DNA of 64,000 nt from Haloarcula amylovorans (GTDB taxonomy: Archaea; Halobacteriota; Halobacteria; Halobacteriales; Haloarculaceae), in contig NZ_SRIF01000001.1 in the NCBI RefSeq assembly GCF_004681185.1, positions 1,302,001 to 1,366,000 on the forward strand. Reading direction: 5' to 3'. The notes beneath the pieces are model-generated. The model was given only the letters and a program-made list of their open reading frames with translations, was not told the DNA's origin and ran no database searches. A program made the translations under genes and the position numbers. Shown here piece after piece: positions 25,111 through 33,761 of the stretch (positions within the stretch are counted from its first letter, which is position 1; every line of letters starts with the position of its first letter).

Positions 25111-25851
25111 TCAGAGCTTGTGCCGGAACGCGTGGAGGACGTTCCGCCCAGTTTCGGTCAGGGCGATCTGTTTCGTCCGCCCGACCTCCCGAACGGAGAT
25201 GTAGCCGTCGGCCACCAGCGGGTCGACGACGTTCGCGTTCAACAGCGCGAACTTCGCCTTGTCGTTCGACGGGTTCGCGTCGTCGATAAACGACAGCGCG
25301 TCCTCCTCGGCGAACTCGATGAGGTCCTTCTTCTTGGCCGTGTAGCTCTCAGAGTTAGTGCGGTCGAGGTAGTCCAAAATCGCCACCTGGTCCCGCGGAA
25401 TCGCCTCGATCGGGTAGGAGGGGAGCACCTCCGCCTCCCGAACCCCCTCCGTGAGCGGTTCCTCGGCGACAGCGGGAACGTGGCGCTCGGGATGGACGTA
25501 GTACGCCGTCGCATCCGTCGCCATGCAGGCAATAGCACTTCCAATGGCCGCCACCTTCGGCCCGCTGGAGACGTTGACCCGGACGATGTCCTCAAGATGG
25601 TCGGCGGTGAGAGTCGTGACGACCGCCATCACGTCGTAGAGGTCGTCCAAATCAGTCTCGTGGATTTCGATATCGACGCTGTCGTCTTCTAGGTCCTCGA
25701 CGAGTGCCTGTTGGTACGGCGTGAACTGCTGTCGTCGCTCGGTCTGGTTCAGTAAGTAGACCACGTCGGCGTTGTGCTGGCGAATCGGCTCGACGATGCG
25801 GTCGCGTTCGTGCCCCAGCGGTGCGATGTGGACCTCGCGTATCCGCTCCAT
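25111..25851 (-). CDS. HFX_2341/DUF6293-type regulator
   Basis: A 246-residue protein. The first 130 residues form a Rossmann/CARF-like domain (REVHIAPLGHERDRIVEPIRQ, then VVYLLNQTE and RVNVSSGPKVAAIGSAIAC), a nucleotide-ligand-binding fold. The last 90 residues form a winged helix (KFALLNANVVDPLVADGYISV, RTKQIALTETGRNVLHAF). This combination matches haloarchaeal HFX_2341-type transcriptional regulators. CARF-like domains often bind cyclic or linear oligonucleotides; the ligand here is unknown. The gene interrupts the leuD-leuB order. Confidence 0.75.
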   Translation of the reverse strand: MERIREVHIAPLGHERDRIVEPIRQHNADVVYLLNQTERRQQFTPYQQALVEDLEDDSVDIEIHETDLDDLYDVMAVVTTLTADHLEDIVRVNVSSGPKVAAIGSAIACMATDATAYYVHPERHVPAVAEEPLTEGVREAEVLPSYPIEAIPRDQVAILDYLDRTNSESYTAKKKDLIEFAEEDALSFIDDANPSNDKAKFALLNANVVDPLVADGYISVREVGRTKQIALTETGRNVLHAFRHKL

Positions 25852-25983
25852 AGGTGAGCCACTCCCCGGGAGACCGACTGTGTTTCGCCTCGACTCGAAT
25901 GGAAAATTCGGCGAACGTCTCGCATCTAATCGTCCGCGTCTGCGAACCGGGCGCTTACGCCGGAGAGACGAAACTCTCCGTAG

Positions 25984-26628
25984 TTAATCGTCCGCTTCGA
26001 CGTCCGACCGGGTCTGGTCCAGATACGGCAACCCTTCGGCCGTCTCCTCGATGGCGTTGCGGTTGGCCTTCATCAGCGCCGTCGTGTCCCAGATGCCCTC
26101 GACGAGGGCCTGCCGCTGGGCGTCGTCGACGGAGACGTTGGCTTCGTTGCCGCCGTAGCGGACCGTCTCGGCCGCCACGTCGACTTCGATTTCCTTCTCG
26201 GGGTTGTCGTCGACCCACTGCTGGAGCGCGTTGATGGTCTCGTGGTCGGCGGTCACCGTCGGGATGCCGAGCGCGAGGCAGTTGCCCGCGAAGATCTCGG
26301 CGAAGCTCTCGCCGATGATGGCGTCGATACCCCAGCGCATTAGCGCCTGCGGGGCGTGTTCGCGCGAGGAGCCACAGCCGAAGTTGCTGTTGACCACCAT
26401 GACGTTGGCGTCCTGGAAGCGCTCCTCGTTCATCGGGTGGTCCTTCTGGTTGTCCTCGTCGTCGAACCGGACGTCGAAGAAGGCGAACTCGCCCAGGCCG
26501 TCGAAGGTGACGACCTTCATGAACCGCGCGGGGATTATCTGGTCGGTGTCGATGTCGTTCCCGCGGATGGGGATGCCGGTCCCCTCGACGTAGTCGACCT
26601 CGGGGATGTCCTCGGTGGCGTCGCTCAT
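25984..26628 (-). CDS. leuD: 3-isopropylmalate dehydratase small subunit
   Basis: A 214-residue small subunit of isopropylmalate isomerase, supplying the swivel domain to LeuC. It shows [14 protein letters not shown] near residue 23 and the signature [14 protein letters not shown] near residue 83. The length is usual for the full archaeal form. It overlaps leuC by 4 bases (ATGA), so the two subunits are translationally coupled. Substrate could also be a related hydroxyacid, but the neighbouring leu genes make isopropylmalate most likely. Confidence 0.93.
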   Translation of the reverse strand: MSDATEDIPEVDYVEGTGIPIRGNDIDTDQIIPARFMKVVTFDGLGEFAFFDVRFDDEDNQKDHPMNEERFQDANVMVVNSNFGCGSSREHAPQALMRWGIDAIIGESFAEIFAGNCLALGIPTVTADHETINALQQWVDDNPEKEIEVDVAAETVRYGGNEANVSVDDAQRQALVEGIWDTTALMKANRNAIEETAEGLPYLDQTRSDVEADD

Positions 26629-28046
26629 ACCAGGTTCACCTCTTTCAGGTCGCGTACGTCAGACACTTCGCCGTTGATGGCCGCCGCGGCCACCATCCGG
26701 GGGTTCATCAGGACGGTGCGGCCGTCCTTGCTCCCCTGTCGACCGACGAAGTTCCGATTCGAGGAGGAGGCACACGCCTCGTCGCCTTCCAGTTGGTCCT
26801 CGTTCATGCCCAGACACATCGAACAGCCGGCGTTTCGCCACTCGAAGCCGGCCTCCTCGAAGATGTCCTTGAGTCCCGCTTCCTCGGCGGTGCGCTGGAC
26901 GCGCTGACTACCGGGGACGACGAATGCGCGCACGTCGTCAGCGACCTGCCGGCCCTTGACGATGCGGGCCGCGCGCCGCAGGTCGGGCATTCGCGCGTTC
27001 GTACACGAACCGAGGAAGGCCACGTCGATGTCGTAGCCGTTCATCGTCTCGCCGGGTTCGACGCGCATGTGCTTCTGGGCGCGCCGGGCGGTGTCCTGCT
27101 TGTCCTCCGCTAAGTCCTCGGGGGCCGGAATCGGGTCGTCGATGCCGATGCCCTGGCCGGGCGTAGTCCCCCACGTCACGACGGGGTCGAGGTCGCTCGC
27201 GTCGATCTCGACCACGTCGTCGTACTCGGCGTCGTCGTCGCTCCGGATGGACTCCCAGTACGGCTTCAGTTCCTCGAACTTCTCGGGGCTCTCTTGGAAG
27301 TAGTCGGTGTCTTTCAGCCACTCGACGGTGGTCTCGTCGGGGTTGACGTACCCCGCGCGAGCGCCGCCCTCGATGGACATGTTACAGATGGACATCCGTC
27401 CCTCCATGTCGAGGTTCTCGATGGCCTCGCCGGCGTACTCGTAGACGTAGCCGACGCCGCCCTCGGTGCCCAGACGACGGATGATTTCGAGGATGATGTC
27501 TTTGGCTTCGACGCCTTCACCAAGTTCGCCGTTGACCTCGATCTTTCGGACCTTCTGTTTCTCCATGGCGATGGTCTGGGTCGCCAGCACGTCTCGAATC
27601 TGGCTGGTCCCAATACCAAAGGCCAGCGCGCCGAACGCGCCGTGGGTGGACGTGTGGCTGTCGCCACAGACGATGGTCTTGCCGGGTTGGGTGATGCCCT
27701 GCTCCGGCCCGATGACGTGGACGATGCCCTGGTCACCCGTCGTCGGGTCCGAGAACTCGATGCCCGCCTCGCGGGCGTTCTCTTCGAGTTCGGACATCAT
27801 GGTCTCGGCCGCGTCGTCGGCATACGGCCGGTCCTGGTTCGCCGTCGGGACGATGTGGTCCACCGTCGCGTGAGTCAGGTCCGGTCGCGCGACTTCCAGG
27901 CCGCGCTCTTGGAGCATTCCGAACGCCTGCGGGCTGGTGACCTCGTGGATGAGATGGAGGCCGACGAACAGCTGGTCCTGCCCGTTGGGTAGCGTCGTGA
28001 CTTTGTGCCGGTCCCAGACTTTGTCGTACAGGGTTCCTCGACTCAT
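26625..28046 (-). CDS. leuC: 3-isopropylmalate dehydratase large subunit
   Basis: A 473-residue aconitase-family protein carrying a [4Fe-4S] cluster. The cluster Cys are visible in LGSCTNARM near residue 342 and in GCSMCLGMN near residue 402, where two Cys flank one Met-like turn. Other blocks are [14 protein letters not shown] near residue 140 and the C-terminal [11 protein letters not shown]. It forms the isomerase with LeuD, converting 2- to 3-isopropylmalate. Start ATG 28046 begins [11 protein letters not shown]. Confidence 0.95.
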   Translation of the reverse strand: MSRGTLYDKVWDRHKVTTLPNGQDQLFVGLHLIHEVTSPQAFGMLQERGLEVARPDLTHATVDHIVPTANQDRPYADDAAETMMSELEENAREAGIEFSDPTTGDQGIVHVIGPEQGITQPGKTIVCGDSHTSTHGAFGALAFGIGTSQIRDVLATQTIAMEKQKVRKIEVNGELGEGVEAKDIILEIIRRLGTEGGVGYVYEYAGEAIENLDMEGRMSICNMSIEGGARAGYVNPDETTVEWLKDTDYFQESPEKFEELKPYWESIRSDDDAEYDDVVEIDASDLDPVVTWGTTPGQGIGIDDPIPAPEDLAEDKQDTARRAQKHMRVEPGETMNGYDIDVAFLGSCTNARMPDLRRAARIVKGRQVADDVRAFVVPGSQRVQRTAEEAGLKDIFEEAGFEWRNAGCSMCLGMNEDQLEGDEACASSSNRNFVGRQGSKDGRTVLMNPRMVAAAAINGEVSDVRDLKEVNLV

Positions 28047-28116
28047 GCGAAATCACCGTGTGATTGAGCAGGAGGTCGATAGTCACAGCCGGCGAAGCCG
28101 GAATGTCTATCGGAAC

Positions 28117-28380
28117 TCATACTGTCTCGTCCCGTCCCTCTGTCCCGCGCTCGTAGGCGCGAGTGACGCCCTCACCGGGCGCTTCGTGGTCTACGTCGGC
28201 CATCGTCTCGTCGGCCTCGTCTTCGGCGTCGTGTTCGCTGGACCGCTCGCCGCCATCTGCGGCCACTGCGGGGCCGCGCTTGAACGCCGCGCCGAAGGTT
28301 TCGTTCGTATGTGGGTGCGTGTGGTCCACATCACCCATCGTACTGCCGTCGTCCGCTGTCGTTCTGTTCTCGCTAGTCAT
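28117..28380 (-). CDS. small acidic protein in the ilv-leu operon
   Basis: An 87-residue acidic, Gly/Asp/Glu-rich protein without membrane helices. It carries a near-repeat: [22 protein letters not shown] near residue 15 and [20 protein letters not shown] near residue 60, so it may be an internally duplicated module with a conserved D-V-D-H. It overlaps the end of ilvC by 8 bases, which suggests coupling. A similar small gene sits between ilvC and leuC in other haloarchaea as I recall. Function unknown. Confidence 0.65.
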   Translation of the reverse strand: MTSENRTTADDGSTMGDVDHTHPHTNETFGAAFKRGPAVAADGGERSSEHDAEDEADETMADVDHEAPGEGVTRAYERGTEGRDETV

Positions 28381-29404
28381 CTGCTGGTGCTTCCTCTTTC
28401 TGCTCGTCGGCGTCCTCACCCCACGCGAACAGCTCGCGCAGGCCGCCGCCGACTTCCTCGATCTGGTGATTCTCCTCTGCCGCGCGATACTGCTTGTAGG
28501 CGGGCCGGTGAGCCTGGTTCTCGTTGATCCACTCGCGAGCGAACTCGCCGTTCTGGACCTCTTCGAGGATTTTCTCCATGCCCTCGCGGTCGATGACCTC
28601 CTCACCGCGGGTGAGACCGCCGTACTCGGCGGTGTCGGAGACGGAGTTCCACATGCCCATGTGGCCGCCTTCGTACATCAGGTCGACGATGAGTTTGAGT
28701 TCGTTCAGACACTCGAAGTAGGCCATCTCCGGCGCGTAGCCCGCGTCGACGAGCGTCTCGAAGCCGGCCTTGACCATCTCGGTGACGCCGCCACACAGCA
28801 CCGCCTGCTCGCCGAAGAGGTCCGTCTCGACCTCTTCCTGGAACGTCGTCTCGATGACGCCAGCGCGGGTACAGCCGATCGCTTTCGAGTACGCCAGTGC
28901 CTCTTCCTTGGCGTTGCCGGTCGCGTCCTGGTAGATGGCGATGAGGCCGGGAGTACCCTCGCCGCGTTCGTAGGTCCGGCGCACGAGGTGGCCGGGGGAT
29001 TTCGGCGCGGACATCGTCACGTCGACGCCCTCCGGCGGTTCTATCTGCCCGTAGTGGATGTTGAACCCGTGAGCGAACTGGAGCGTGTCTCCCTCGTCGA
29101 GTTCGTCCTCGATGGCCTCGTAGACGGCCGGCTGGACGGTGTCGGGAACGAGCATGACGACGCGGTCGGCCTCTCGGGCCGCCACGTCCGGCGTCTCGAC
29201 GCGCAGGCCAGCCTCTTCGGCGGCCGAACGCGAGTCGGAATCCTCGCGGAGGCCGACGACGACATCGACCCCGGAGTCGTGCAGGTTCAGCGAGTGGGCG
29301 TGGCCCTGCGAACCGTAGCCGAGTACGGCAACAGTCTCGTCGTCAAGTGTCGATACGTCTGCGTCCTCGTCGTAGTAAACGGTCGTCGTGATTTCGTCAG
29401 TCAT
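28373..29404 (-). CDS. ilvC: ketol-acid reductoisomerase
   Basis: A 343-residue enzyme converting acetohydroxy acids to 2,3-dihydroxy acids in valine and isoleucine synthesis. The NAD(P)H-binding loop is [15 protein letters not shown] near residue 28. The knotted domain signature is [20 protein letters not shown] near residue 132, followed by [12 protein letters not shown] and [13 protein letters not shown]. It is a class I (short) KARI. The start overlaps ilvN by 8 bases, as expected for a tight operon. The C-terminal tail is acidic and Glu-rich. Confidence 0.95.
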   Translation of the reverse strand: MTDEITTTVYYDEDADVSTLDDETVAVLGYGSQGHAHSLNLHDSGVDVVVGLREDSDSRSAAEEAGLRVETPDVAAREADRVVMLVPDTVQPAVYEAIEDELDEGDTLQFAHGFNIHYGQIEPPEGVDVTMSAPKSPGHLVRRTYERGEGTPGLIAIYQDATGNAKEEALAYSKAIGCTRAGVIETTFQEEVETDLFGEQAVLCGGVTEMVKAGFETLVDAGYAPEMAYFECLNELKLIVDLMYEGGHMGMWNSVSDTAEYGGLTRGEEVIDREGMEKILEEVQNGEFAREWINENQAHRPAYKQYRAAEENHQIEEVGGGLRELFAWGEDADEQKEEAPADD

Positions 29405-29996
29405 CTTTGTTCAGTGTGGTGGGGCCGCGTTCCAGTGCGGCAGCCCCGGTTCGCACGATCTCCTGCACGTCGAACTGCCGGAAGGCGTCGACGGCAGCGT
29501 CGATCTTCTGTTTGCTGCCCGTTATCTCGACGGTCACCGAGTCGGTGGAGGCGTCGACGGCTTGGCCGTCGTACATCTCCGCGACGGCGTTCACGTCGTC
29601 GGGTTTCTCCCCGCCGACCTTGATGAGCGCCAGTTCCCGCCGAACCGCCGCGGGTTCCAGTTCCGCGACGGAGACGACGGGCACGAGCTTCTGCAACTGT
29701 TTTTTCGCCTGTTCGATTCCCGGCTCCGGCTCCTCGATGAGGATCGTCATCCGGGCTGTATCCTCCTCACTCGTCGGACCGACGGTGAGACTTTCGATGT
29801 TGAACTGTCGGCGGCTAAAGAGCCCGGACACCTCAGAGAGCACGCCCGGTCGGTGTTTGACGAGCGCCGATAAGACCGCCTGTCGGGGCTCGTGAGTCAC
29901 TTCGGCCTCGGGGTCGACGCGAATCCCCTGCATGTTGCGCCGACCCTCGGGGCGTCTCCGTTCGTCCGGCGCGGGTCCTGGCATTCCTCCGGTCAT
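29397..29996 (-). CDS. ilvN: acetolactate synthase regulatory small subunit
   Basis: A 199-residue regulatory subunit that makes IlvB sensitive to valine. The ACT domain is near residues 38-110 ([30 protein letters not shown], seen in pieces), followed by the C-terminal ALS-ss domain ([18 protein letters not shown]). The start lies 2 bases from the ilvB stop codon. About 30 residues precede the ACT domain, which is longer than in bacteria. Confidence 0.92.
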   Translation of the reverse strand: MTGGMPGPAPDERRRPEGRRNMQGIRVDPEAEVTHEPRQAVLSALVKHRPGVLSEVSGLFSRRQFNIESLTVGPTSEEDTARMTILIEEPEPGIEQAKKQLQKLVPVVSVAELEPAAVRRELALIKVGGEKPDDVNAVAEMYDGQAVDASTDSVTVEITGSKQKIDAAVDAFRQFDVQEIVRTGAAALERGPTTLNKDD

Positions 29997-29998
29997 CG

Positions 29999-31756
29999 TT
30001 AGAGCATCTCCAGATGGTCTTCCTGCAGTGCGAACAGGCCGTTGTCACCGCCGCTGGGGACCATCGGGAAGACGTTCTCCCCGGGGTCGATGTGGGCGTC
30101 GATGACGCTCGGCCCGTCGTAGTCGCGGGCTGCCTGAATCGTCTCCTCGACGTCTTCCTCGGCCTCCAGTCGGAACCCGCGAGCGCCGAAGGCCTCTGCG
30201 AGTTTGTCGAAGGCTGGAATCCACGGGTACTCGGAGGCCATCCGACGACCCTCGTAGAAGCCGTCCTGCCACTGGCGGACCATCCCGACCGCCTCGTTGT
30301 TGAGGATGACGTACGTGATGTCGAGGTTCTCTCGGACCGCGACCGAGAGCCCCTGGACCGTCATCAGGAACGAGCCGTCGCCGTCGAAGCAGACGACTTC
30401 CTGGTCGGGAGCGGCCAGTTTCGCGCCGATGGCCGCGGGAACGCCGTAGCCCATCGTCCCGAGACCGTGCGAGGACACCCACGTCCGAGGCTCGGTGTAC
30501 TCCCAGAACTGGGAGGCCCACATCTGGTGTTGGCCGACACCGGTACAGACGATGGTATCGTCGGGCGTGACGTCGGAGAACGTCTCGACGACGTACTGTG
30601 GCTTCAGCGGCTCGTCGTCGGGCGTCTCGTACTCCATCGGGTACTCGTCTTTCCAGTCCTGGCACTGCTCGCGCCACGCGTCAGCTTCGGGTGCCCGAGG
30701 CATCGCGTCGAACAACTGGCGCAGGACCTTGCGTGCGTCGCCGATGAGCGGGTAGTCCGCGTAGATGTTCTTGCTTATCTCCGCGGGGTCGATGTCGATG
30801 TGGATGACGTCGGCGTCCGGCGCGAACGAGTCGACGCCGCCGGTCAGGCGGTCGTCGAAGCGCGTGCCGATAGCAAGCAGACAGTCCGTGTTCGTGATAG
30901 CCAGGTTGGCGTAGCCCGTGCCGTGCATCCCGGCCCACTCCAAGGAGAGTTCGTGATCCTCGGGGAACGAACCGATGCCGGGCATCGTCGTGACGACCGG
31001 AACCTCGTACTCCATGGCGAACTCCCGCAGCGCCGCCGAGGCGTTGGCCTTGATGACGCCGCCACCGGCCAGGATGACCGGGCGGTCGGCGGCCGCGAAC
31101 GCGTCGGCGGCCTCTTGTACGTCCTCGTCGTCGGCTTCTTCTTGGACCTCGTAGGTGTCCGGCGTCGCGGGCGCTTTCGGTTCGATGTCCGTCTCGCCCT
31201 GCGTGACGTCTTTCGGGAGGTCGACGAGCGTCGGTCCCTGTCGGCCCTCGTCGGCCAGCGCGAACGCCTCGCTGACGTTGTCGCCGACGGTGTCGGGGCT
31301 GTTGGCGAAGTAACTCTCCTTGGTGACCGGTTGGGTGATGCCGACGGTGTCGGTCTCCTGGAACGCGTCGTTACCGACGAAGTCCGTCGGGACCTGCCCG
31401 GTCAGCGCGATGACCGGGTCCGAGTCCATGTTCGCGTCGGCGATGCCGGTCACGAGGTTGGTCGCGCCGGGACCCGACGTGGCGAAGCAGACGCCGGGGT
31501 CGCCCGTGACGATGCCGTAAGCGTCGGCGGCGTGAGACGCCCCCTGCTCGTGGGCCATCGTCACGTGGTTGATGTCGGAGTCGTACAGCGCGTCGTAGAC
31601 GGGCATGATAGCCCCGCCCTGTACGCCGAAGACGTACTCCGTGCCGGCGTTTTCGAGCGCCCGAACGACCGACTGCGCGCCGGTCGTGACCGGGGCCGCG
31701 TCCTCGTGTTTCTCGTCCTGTTCGTCCTCTTTCGGGACCGATGCGCGTTCGCTCAT
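29999..31756 (-). CDS. ilvB: acetolactate synthase large catalytic subunit
   Basis: A 585-residue ThDP-dependent enzyme that condenses pyruvate with pyruvate or 2-oxobutyrate. The catalytic Glu lies in MAHEQGASHAADAYG near residue 70. The ThDP signature GDGSFLMTVQG near residue 452 continues to ITYVILNNEAVGMV. A central domain for FAD-binding family members is present. A GGAGGG Shine-Dalgarno lies upstream of ATG 31756. Two short leader ORFs precede the gene, and the second overlaps its start codon. Confidence 0.95.
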   Translation of the reverse strand: MSERASVPKEDEQDEKHEDAAPVTTGAQSVVRALENAGTEYVFGVQGGAIMPVYDALYDSDINHVTMAHEQGASHAADAYGIVTGDPGVCFATSGPGATNLVTGIADANMDSDPVIALTGQVPTDFVGNDAFQETDTVGITQPVTKESYFANSPDTVGDNVSEAFALADEGRQGPTLVDLPKDVTQGETDIEPKAPATPDTYEVQEEADDEDVQEAADAFAAADRPVILAGGGVIKANASAALREFAMEYEVPVVTTMPGIGSFPEDHELSLEWAGMHGTGYANLAITNTDCLLAIGTRFDDRLTGGVDSFAPDADVIHIDIDPAEISKNIYADYPLIGDARKVLRQLFDAMPRAPEADAWREQCQDWKDEYPMEYETPDDEPLKPQYVVETFSDVTPDDTIVCTGVGQHQMWASQFWEYTEPRTWVSSHGLGTMGYGVPAAIGAKLAAPDQEVVCFDGDGSFLMTVQGLSVAVRENLDITYVILNNEAVGMVRQWQDGFYEGRRMASEYPWIPAFDKLAEAFGARGFRLEAEEDVEETIQAARDYDGPSVIDAHIDPGENVFPMVPSGGDNGLFALQEDHLEML

Positions 31757-31812
31757 GCTGTCCCTCCGTTCGCTGTCGGTCGATACCGCGGTGCTGTGTG
31801 TGCTGTGTGCAT
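31753..31812 (-). CDS. putative 19-residue leader peptide coupled to ilvB
   Basis: A short ORF starting at ATG 31812 whose TGA stop overlaps the ilvB ATG (ATGA). The peptide MHTAHTAPRYRPTANGGTA is rich in Thr and His. Threonine is a precursor of isoleucine, so a translational coupling role is possible, but this is inference. The ilvB Shine-Dalgarno (GGAGGG) lies inside this ORF, so its translation would control access to the ilvB start. Confidence 0.35.
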   Translation of the reverse strand: MHTAHTAPRYRPTANGGTA

Positions 31813-32098
31813 AGCTGGCGTCTCTGCTGTGTGGTAGATAGTCGATACGGCCGGCGACGAAAGTGGGATGTGAGGGGCTAGAAGGCCCCTACAATACGCC
31901 CGCCGCGAAGAAGCTGCGCGTCGCTGGTGGTCGCGATCGAATGGACCCGATTGCCAGCACGCGCTGTCATCACGTCGAATCTCTGTCCGCGGTGAGTAAT
32001 AAACGTTCTGTGAGAGCCGCTGGCGCACGGCACCGTCGCTACGACGCGACGTTGTGCACCGCTGTCGTCTCGTCGCGGCCGAAGACGGGGTCATGGGC
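31813..32098 (-). promoter_or_regulatory. ilvB leader region with promoter, leader ORF and hairpin
   Basis: On the minus strand a TATA-like TTTATTA (about 31997-32003) lies about 30 bp before the leader ORF start at 31970. The leader ORF ends at 31878, and its TAG stop is partly inside a hairpin, AGGGGC (31885-31890) with GCCCCT (31873-31878). About 65 further bases of 5' leader precede the second short ORF. The region 32007-32098, between the promoter and the leuA stop, shows nothing recognisable. Confidence 0.55.
31878..31970 (-). CDS. putative 30-residue ilv leader peptide
   Basis: A leaderless-type ORF of 30 codons (ATG 31970; GTG 31973 also in frame). The peptide ends QLLRGGRIVGAF, with Leu-Leu and Ile-Val as the only clustered aliphatic residues near the stop. 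All three products of the downstream pathway are represented. The stop codon lies at the loop of a hairpin. This layout resembles amino-acid leader peptides in bacteria. Coding capacity is supported by promoter placement, but expression is unproven. Confidence 0.5.
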   Translation of the reverse strand: MTARAGNRVHSIATTSDAQLLRGGRIVGAF

Positions 32099-33340
32099 CT
32101 ACGCCCGGACCTCCTCAGACTCCTCGTCGACACCGACCTCCGTGGCGAACCGTTCGAGTTCGCTCATGGTGACCTGCTGTTTCTCCGCGCCGTAATCCTT
32201 GACGCGGCGGGTCACCTCCCGGACTTCGGCTTCGGTCGGGGCGTAGCCCGCATCGACCAATCGCTCGCGCACGGAGTGCGCGCCGGTGTGTTTGCCGAGC
32301 ACCAGTTCGCGTTCGGCACCGACCATCTCGGGCGTCATGACGCCCGGTTCGAAGGTGTCGGCGTTCTGGATGATGCCGGCGGCGTGAATGCCGCTCTCGT
32401 GGGAGAAGGCGTTGCGCCCGACGACCGGCTTGTTGGCCGGGACCGGGATGTCCGACTTCTCCTCGACGATGCGCGATAGCTCCGTGATGCGCGTCGTGTC
32501 GATGTCCGTCTCGACGTCGTACAGCGACTCCAGCGCCATGACGACTTCCTCGTAGGCCGCGTTACCGGCCCGTTCCCCGATGCCGTTGACAGAGACCTGT
32601 GCCTGACTCGCACCCGCCTCGAACCCGGAGATGGCGTTGGCCGAAGCCAGTCCGAAGTCGTCGTGAGTGTGCACGTCGATGCGTGCGTCGGTGTGGCCGT
32701 CGACGATCTCGATGAGGTCGTAGAACCGCCGCGGCGTAGCGACCCCACAGGTGTCGGGGATGTTGATCCAATCCGCGCCCGCCTCGGACGTCGCCTCGAT
32801 GACCTCGAGGAGGAACTCCTCGTCGGTCCGGGTGGCGTCCATCGGCGAGAACATGCACTCGACGCCCGCATCGGCGATGCGCTCGACGGATTCGACCGCC
32901 GAGGAAAGCGCCTCCTCTCGGGTCGCGTGCATGGAATCCTGCAACTGTACGTCCGACGTCGAGACGAAGGTGTGAACCATGTCCACACCCGAATCCAAGG
33001 CCGCCTCGATGTCTTTCTCGACCACGCGCGCCAGTCCGCACGTCGTCACGTTCGTGGACTCCGCGATGTCCCGGACTGCCTCGAACTCCGCGTCGGAGTT
33101 GACTGGGAACCCGGCCTCGATGACGTGGGTGCCCATCTCATCGAGTACAGCGGCTATCTCGCGTTTGTCCTCGTAGTTGAACGACGTGCGTGGCGACTGT
33201 TCACCGTCGCGCAGCGTGGTGTCGAAAATCCGTGCGTCTGTTATCTCAGACGTGGAATCCAGTGTGCCCTGGAAGAACTCGATCCGCCGGAGATCCCGAC
33301 GTGCCCTCGTTGTTGGACATAAGCACCTATATCTGGACAC
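32099..33340 (-). CDS. leuA: 2-isopropylmalate synthase family protein, uncertain start
   Basis: A DRE-TIM metallolyase condensing acetyl-CoA with a 2-oxo acid. Blocks: ARIFDTTLRDGEQSP (catalytic Arg, Asp and metal site), VIEAGFPVNSDAEF, and HTHDDFGLASANAISGFEAG with both His ligands, then VNGIGERAGNA. It stops soon after the catalytic and connecting subdomains, so the C-terminal leucine-sensing domain seems absent. It could also act as citramalate synthase. The start is unclear: no ATG is in frame before the catalytic motif, and GTG 33340 lies inside the apparent promoter spacer. Confidence 0.8.
   Translation of the reverse strand: MSRYRCLCPTTRARRDLRRIEFFQGTLDSTSEITDARIFDTTLRDGEQSPRTSFNYEDKREIAAVLDEMGTHVIEAGFPVNSDAEFEAVRDIAESTNVTTCGLARVVEKDIEAALDSGVDMVHTFVSTSDVQLQDSMHATREEALSSAVESVERIADAGVECMFSPMDATRTDEEFLLEVIEATSEAGADWINIPDTCGVATPRRFYDLIEIVDGHTDARIDVHTHDDFGLASANAISGFEAGASQAQVSVNGIGERAGNAAYEEVVMALESLYDVETDIDTTRITELSRIVEEKSDIPVPANKPVVGRNAFSHESGIHAAGIIQNADTFEPGVMTPEMVGAERELVLGKHTGAHSVRERLVDAGYAPTEAEVREVTRRVKDYGAEKQQVTMSELERFATEVGVDEESEEVRA
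33246..33320 (-). other. out-of-frame ATG ORF at the leuA leaderless start site
   Basis: A TATA-like ACTATTTATACT (about 33345-33357) predicts transcription start near 33320-33326, exactly at ATG 33320. The frame opened there is 24 codons long, starts MSNNEGTSGSP and stops at TGA 33248-33246, inside the leuA reading frame region. The leuA frame is shifted by +1 from it. Either this is a leader peptide, or the leuA 5' end carries a frameshift, or leuA starts at a non-standard codon. Confidence 0.5.
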
Positions 33341-33455
33341 TTCCAGTATAAATAGTTGTCCATCGGGCCGGTTTCGGACGGGCGTGCAGTCCGCAAAGGC
33401 CGCCGCGTTAGACGAGAGCCGAATATTTTTGCCGGTGCCCCGCATCCGCGCCGGT

Positions 33456-33755
33456 ATGAGCGACTTCGAGGGGTTGGACCTCCAGGCGGTCGAAGATCAG
33501 ATGGCGGAAAACGGCGAGACGGGCGGGAGCGACCGCGTCGTGTTGGGCGTTCTCGACGGCACGACCGACGAAGACGAGTGGCTGGAGATTATCGAGAGCG
33601 GCGGCGCGCTCGTGTTGAACGTCGACGGCGACCTGAACGAACTCGCCGCCGGGTTCGCCCGCCCGGTGAAGGAAGCAGGCGGTGAGCTGATGCACTTCCG
33701 CGGCTTCCTCGTCGTGACGCCGCCCGGCGTCAGCATCGACACCGACCGACTCTGA
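33456..33755 (+). CDS. conserved haloarchaeal protein (DUF5779-like)
   Basis: A 99-residue acidic protein with predicted alternating strands and helices (DRVVLGVLDGTTDEDEWLE, GALVLNVDGDLNEL, GFLVVTPPGVSID). It resembles a small haloarchaeal family that I recall as DUF5779. A TATA-like GAATATTTTT (33421-33430) lies about 30 bp before the ATG, so it is probably leaderless. It is divergent from leuA. Function unknown. Confidence 0.65.
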   Translation: MSDFEGLDLQAVEDQMAENGETGGSDRVVLGVLDGTTDEDEWLEIIESGGALVLNVDGDLNELAAGFARPVKEAGGELMHFRGFLVVTPPGVSIDTDRL

Positions 33756-33761
33756 GCGGTT

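Noticed and set aside
24949..25692. 247-codon plus-strand frame
   Set aside because: Antisense to the CARF/winged-helix regulator and compositionally a shadow frame.
28381..28605. N-terminal extension of the small ilv-leu protein
   Set aside because: It lies within ilvC on the same strand in another frame; the ATG at 28380 is enough to explain the gene.
30014..31837. 607-codon open frame on the plus strand opposite ilvB
   Set aside because: It is antisense to a fully conserved ilvB and has the Val/Arg/Asp-rich composition of GC-rich shadow frames.
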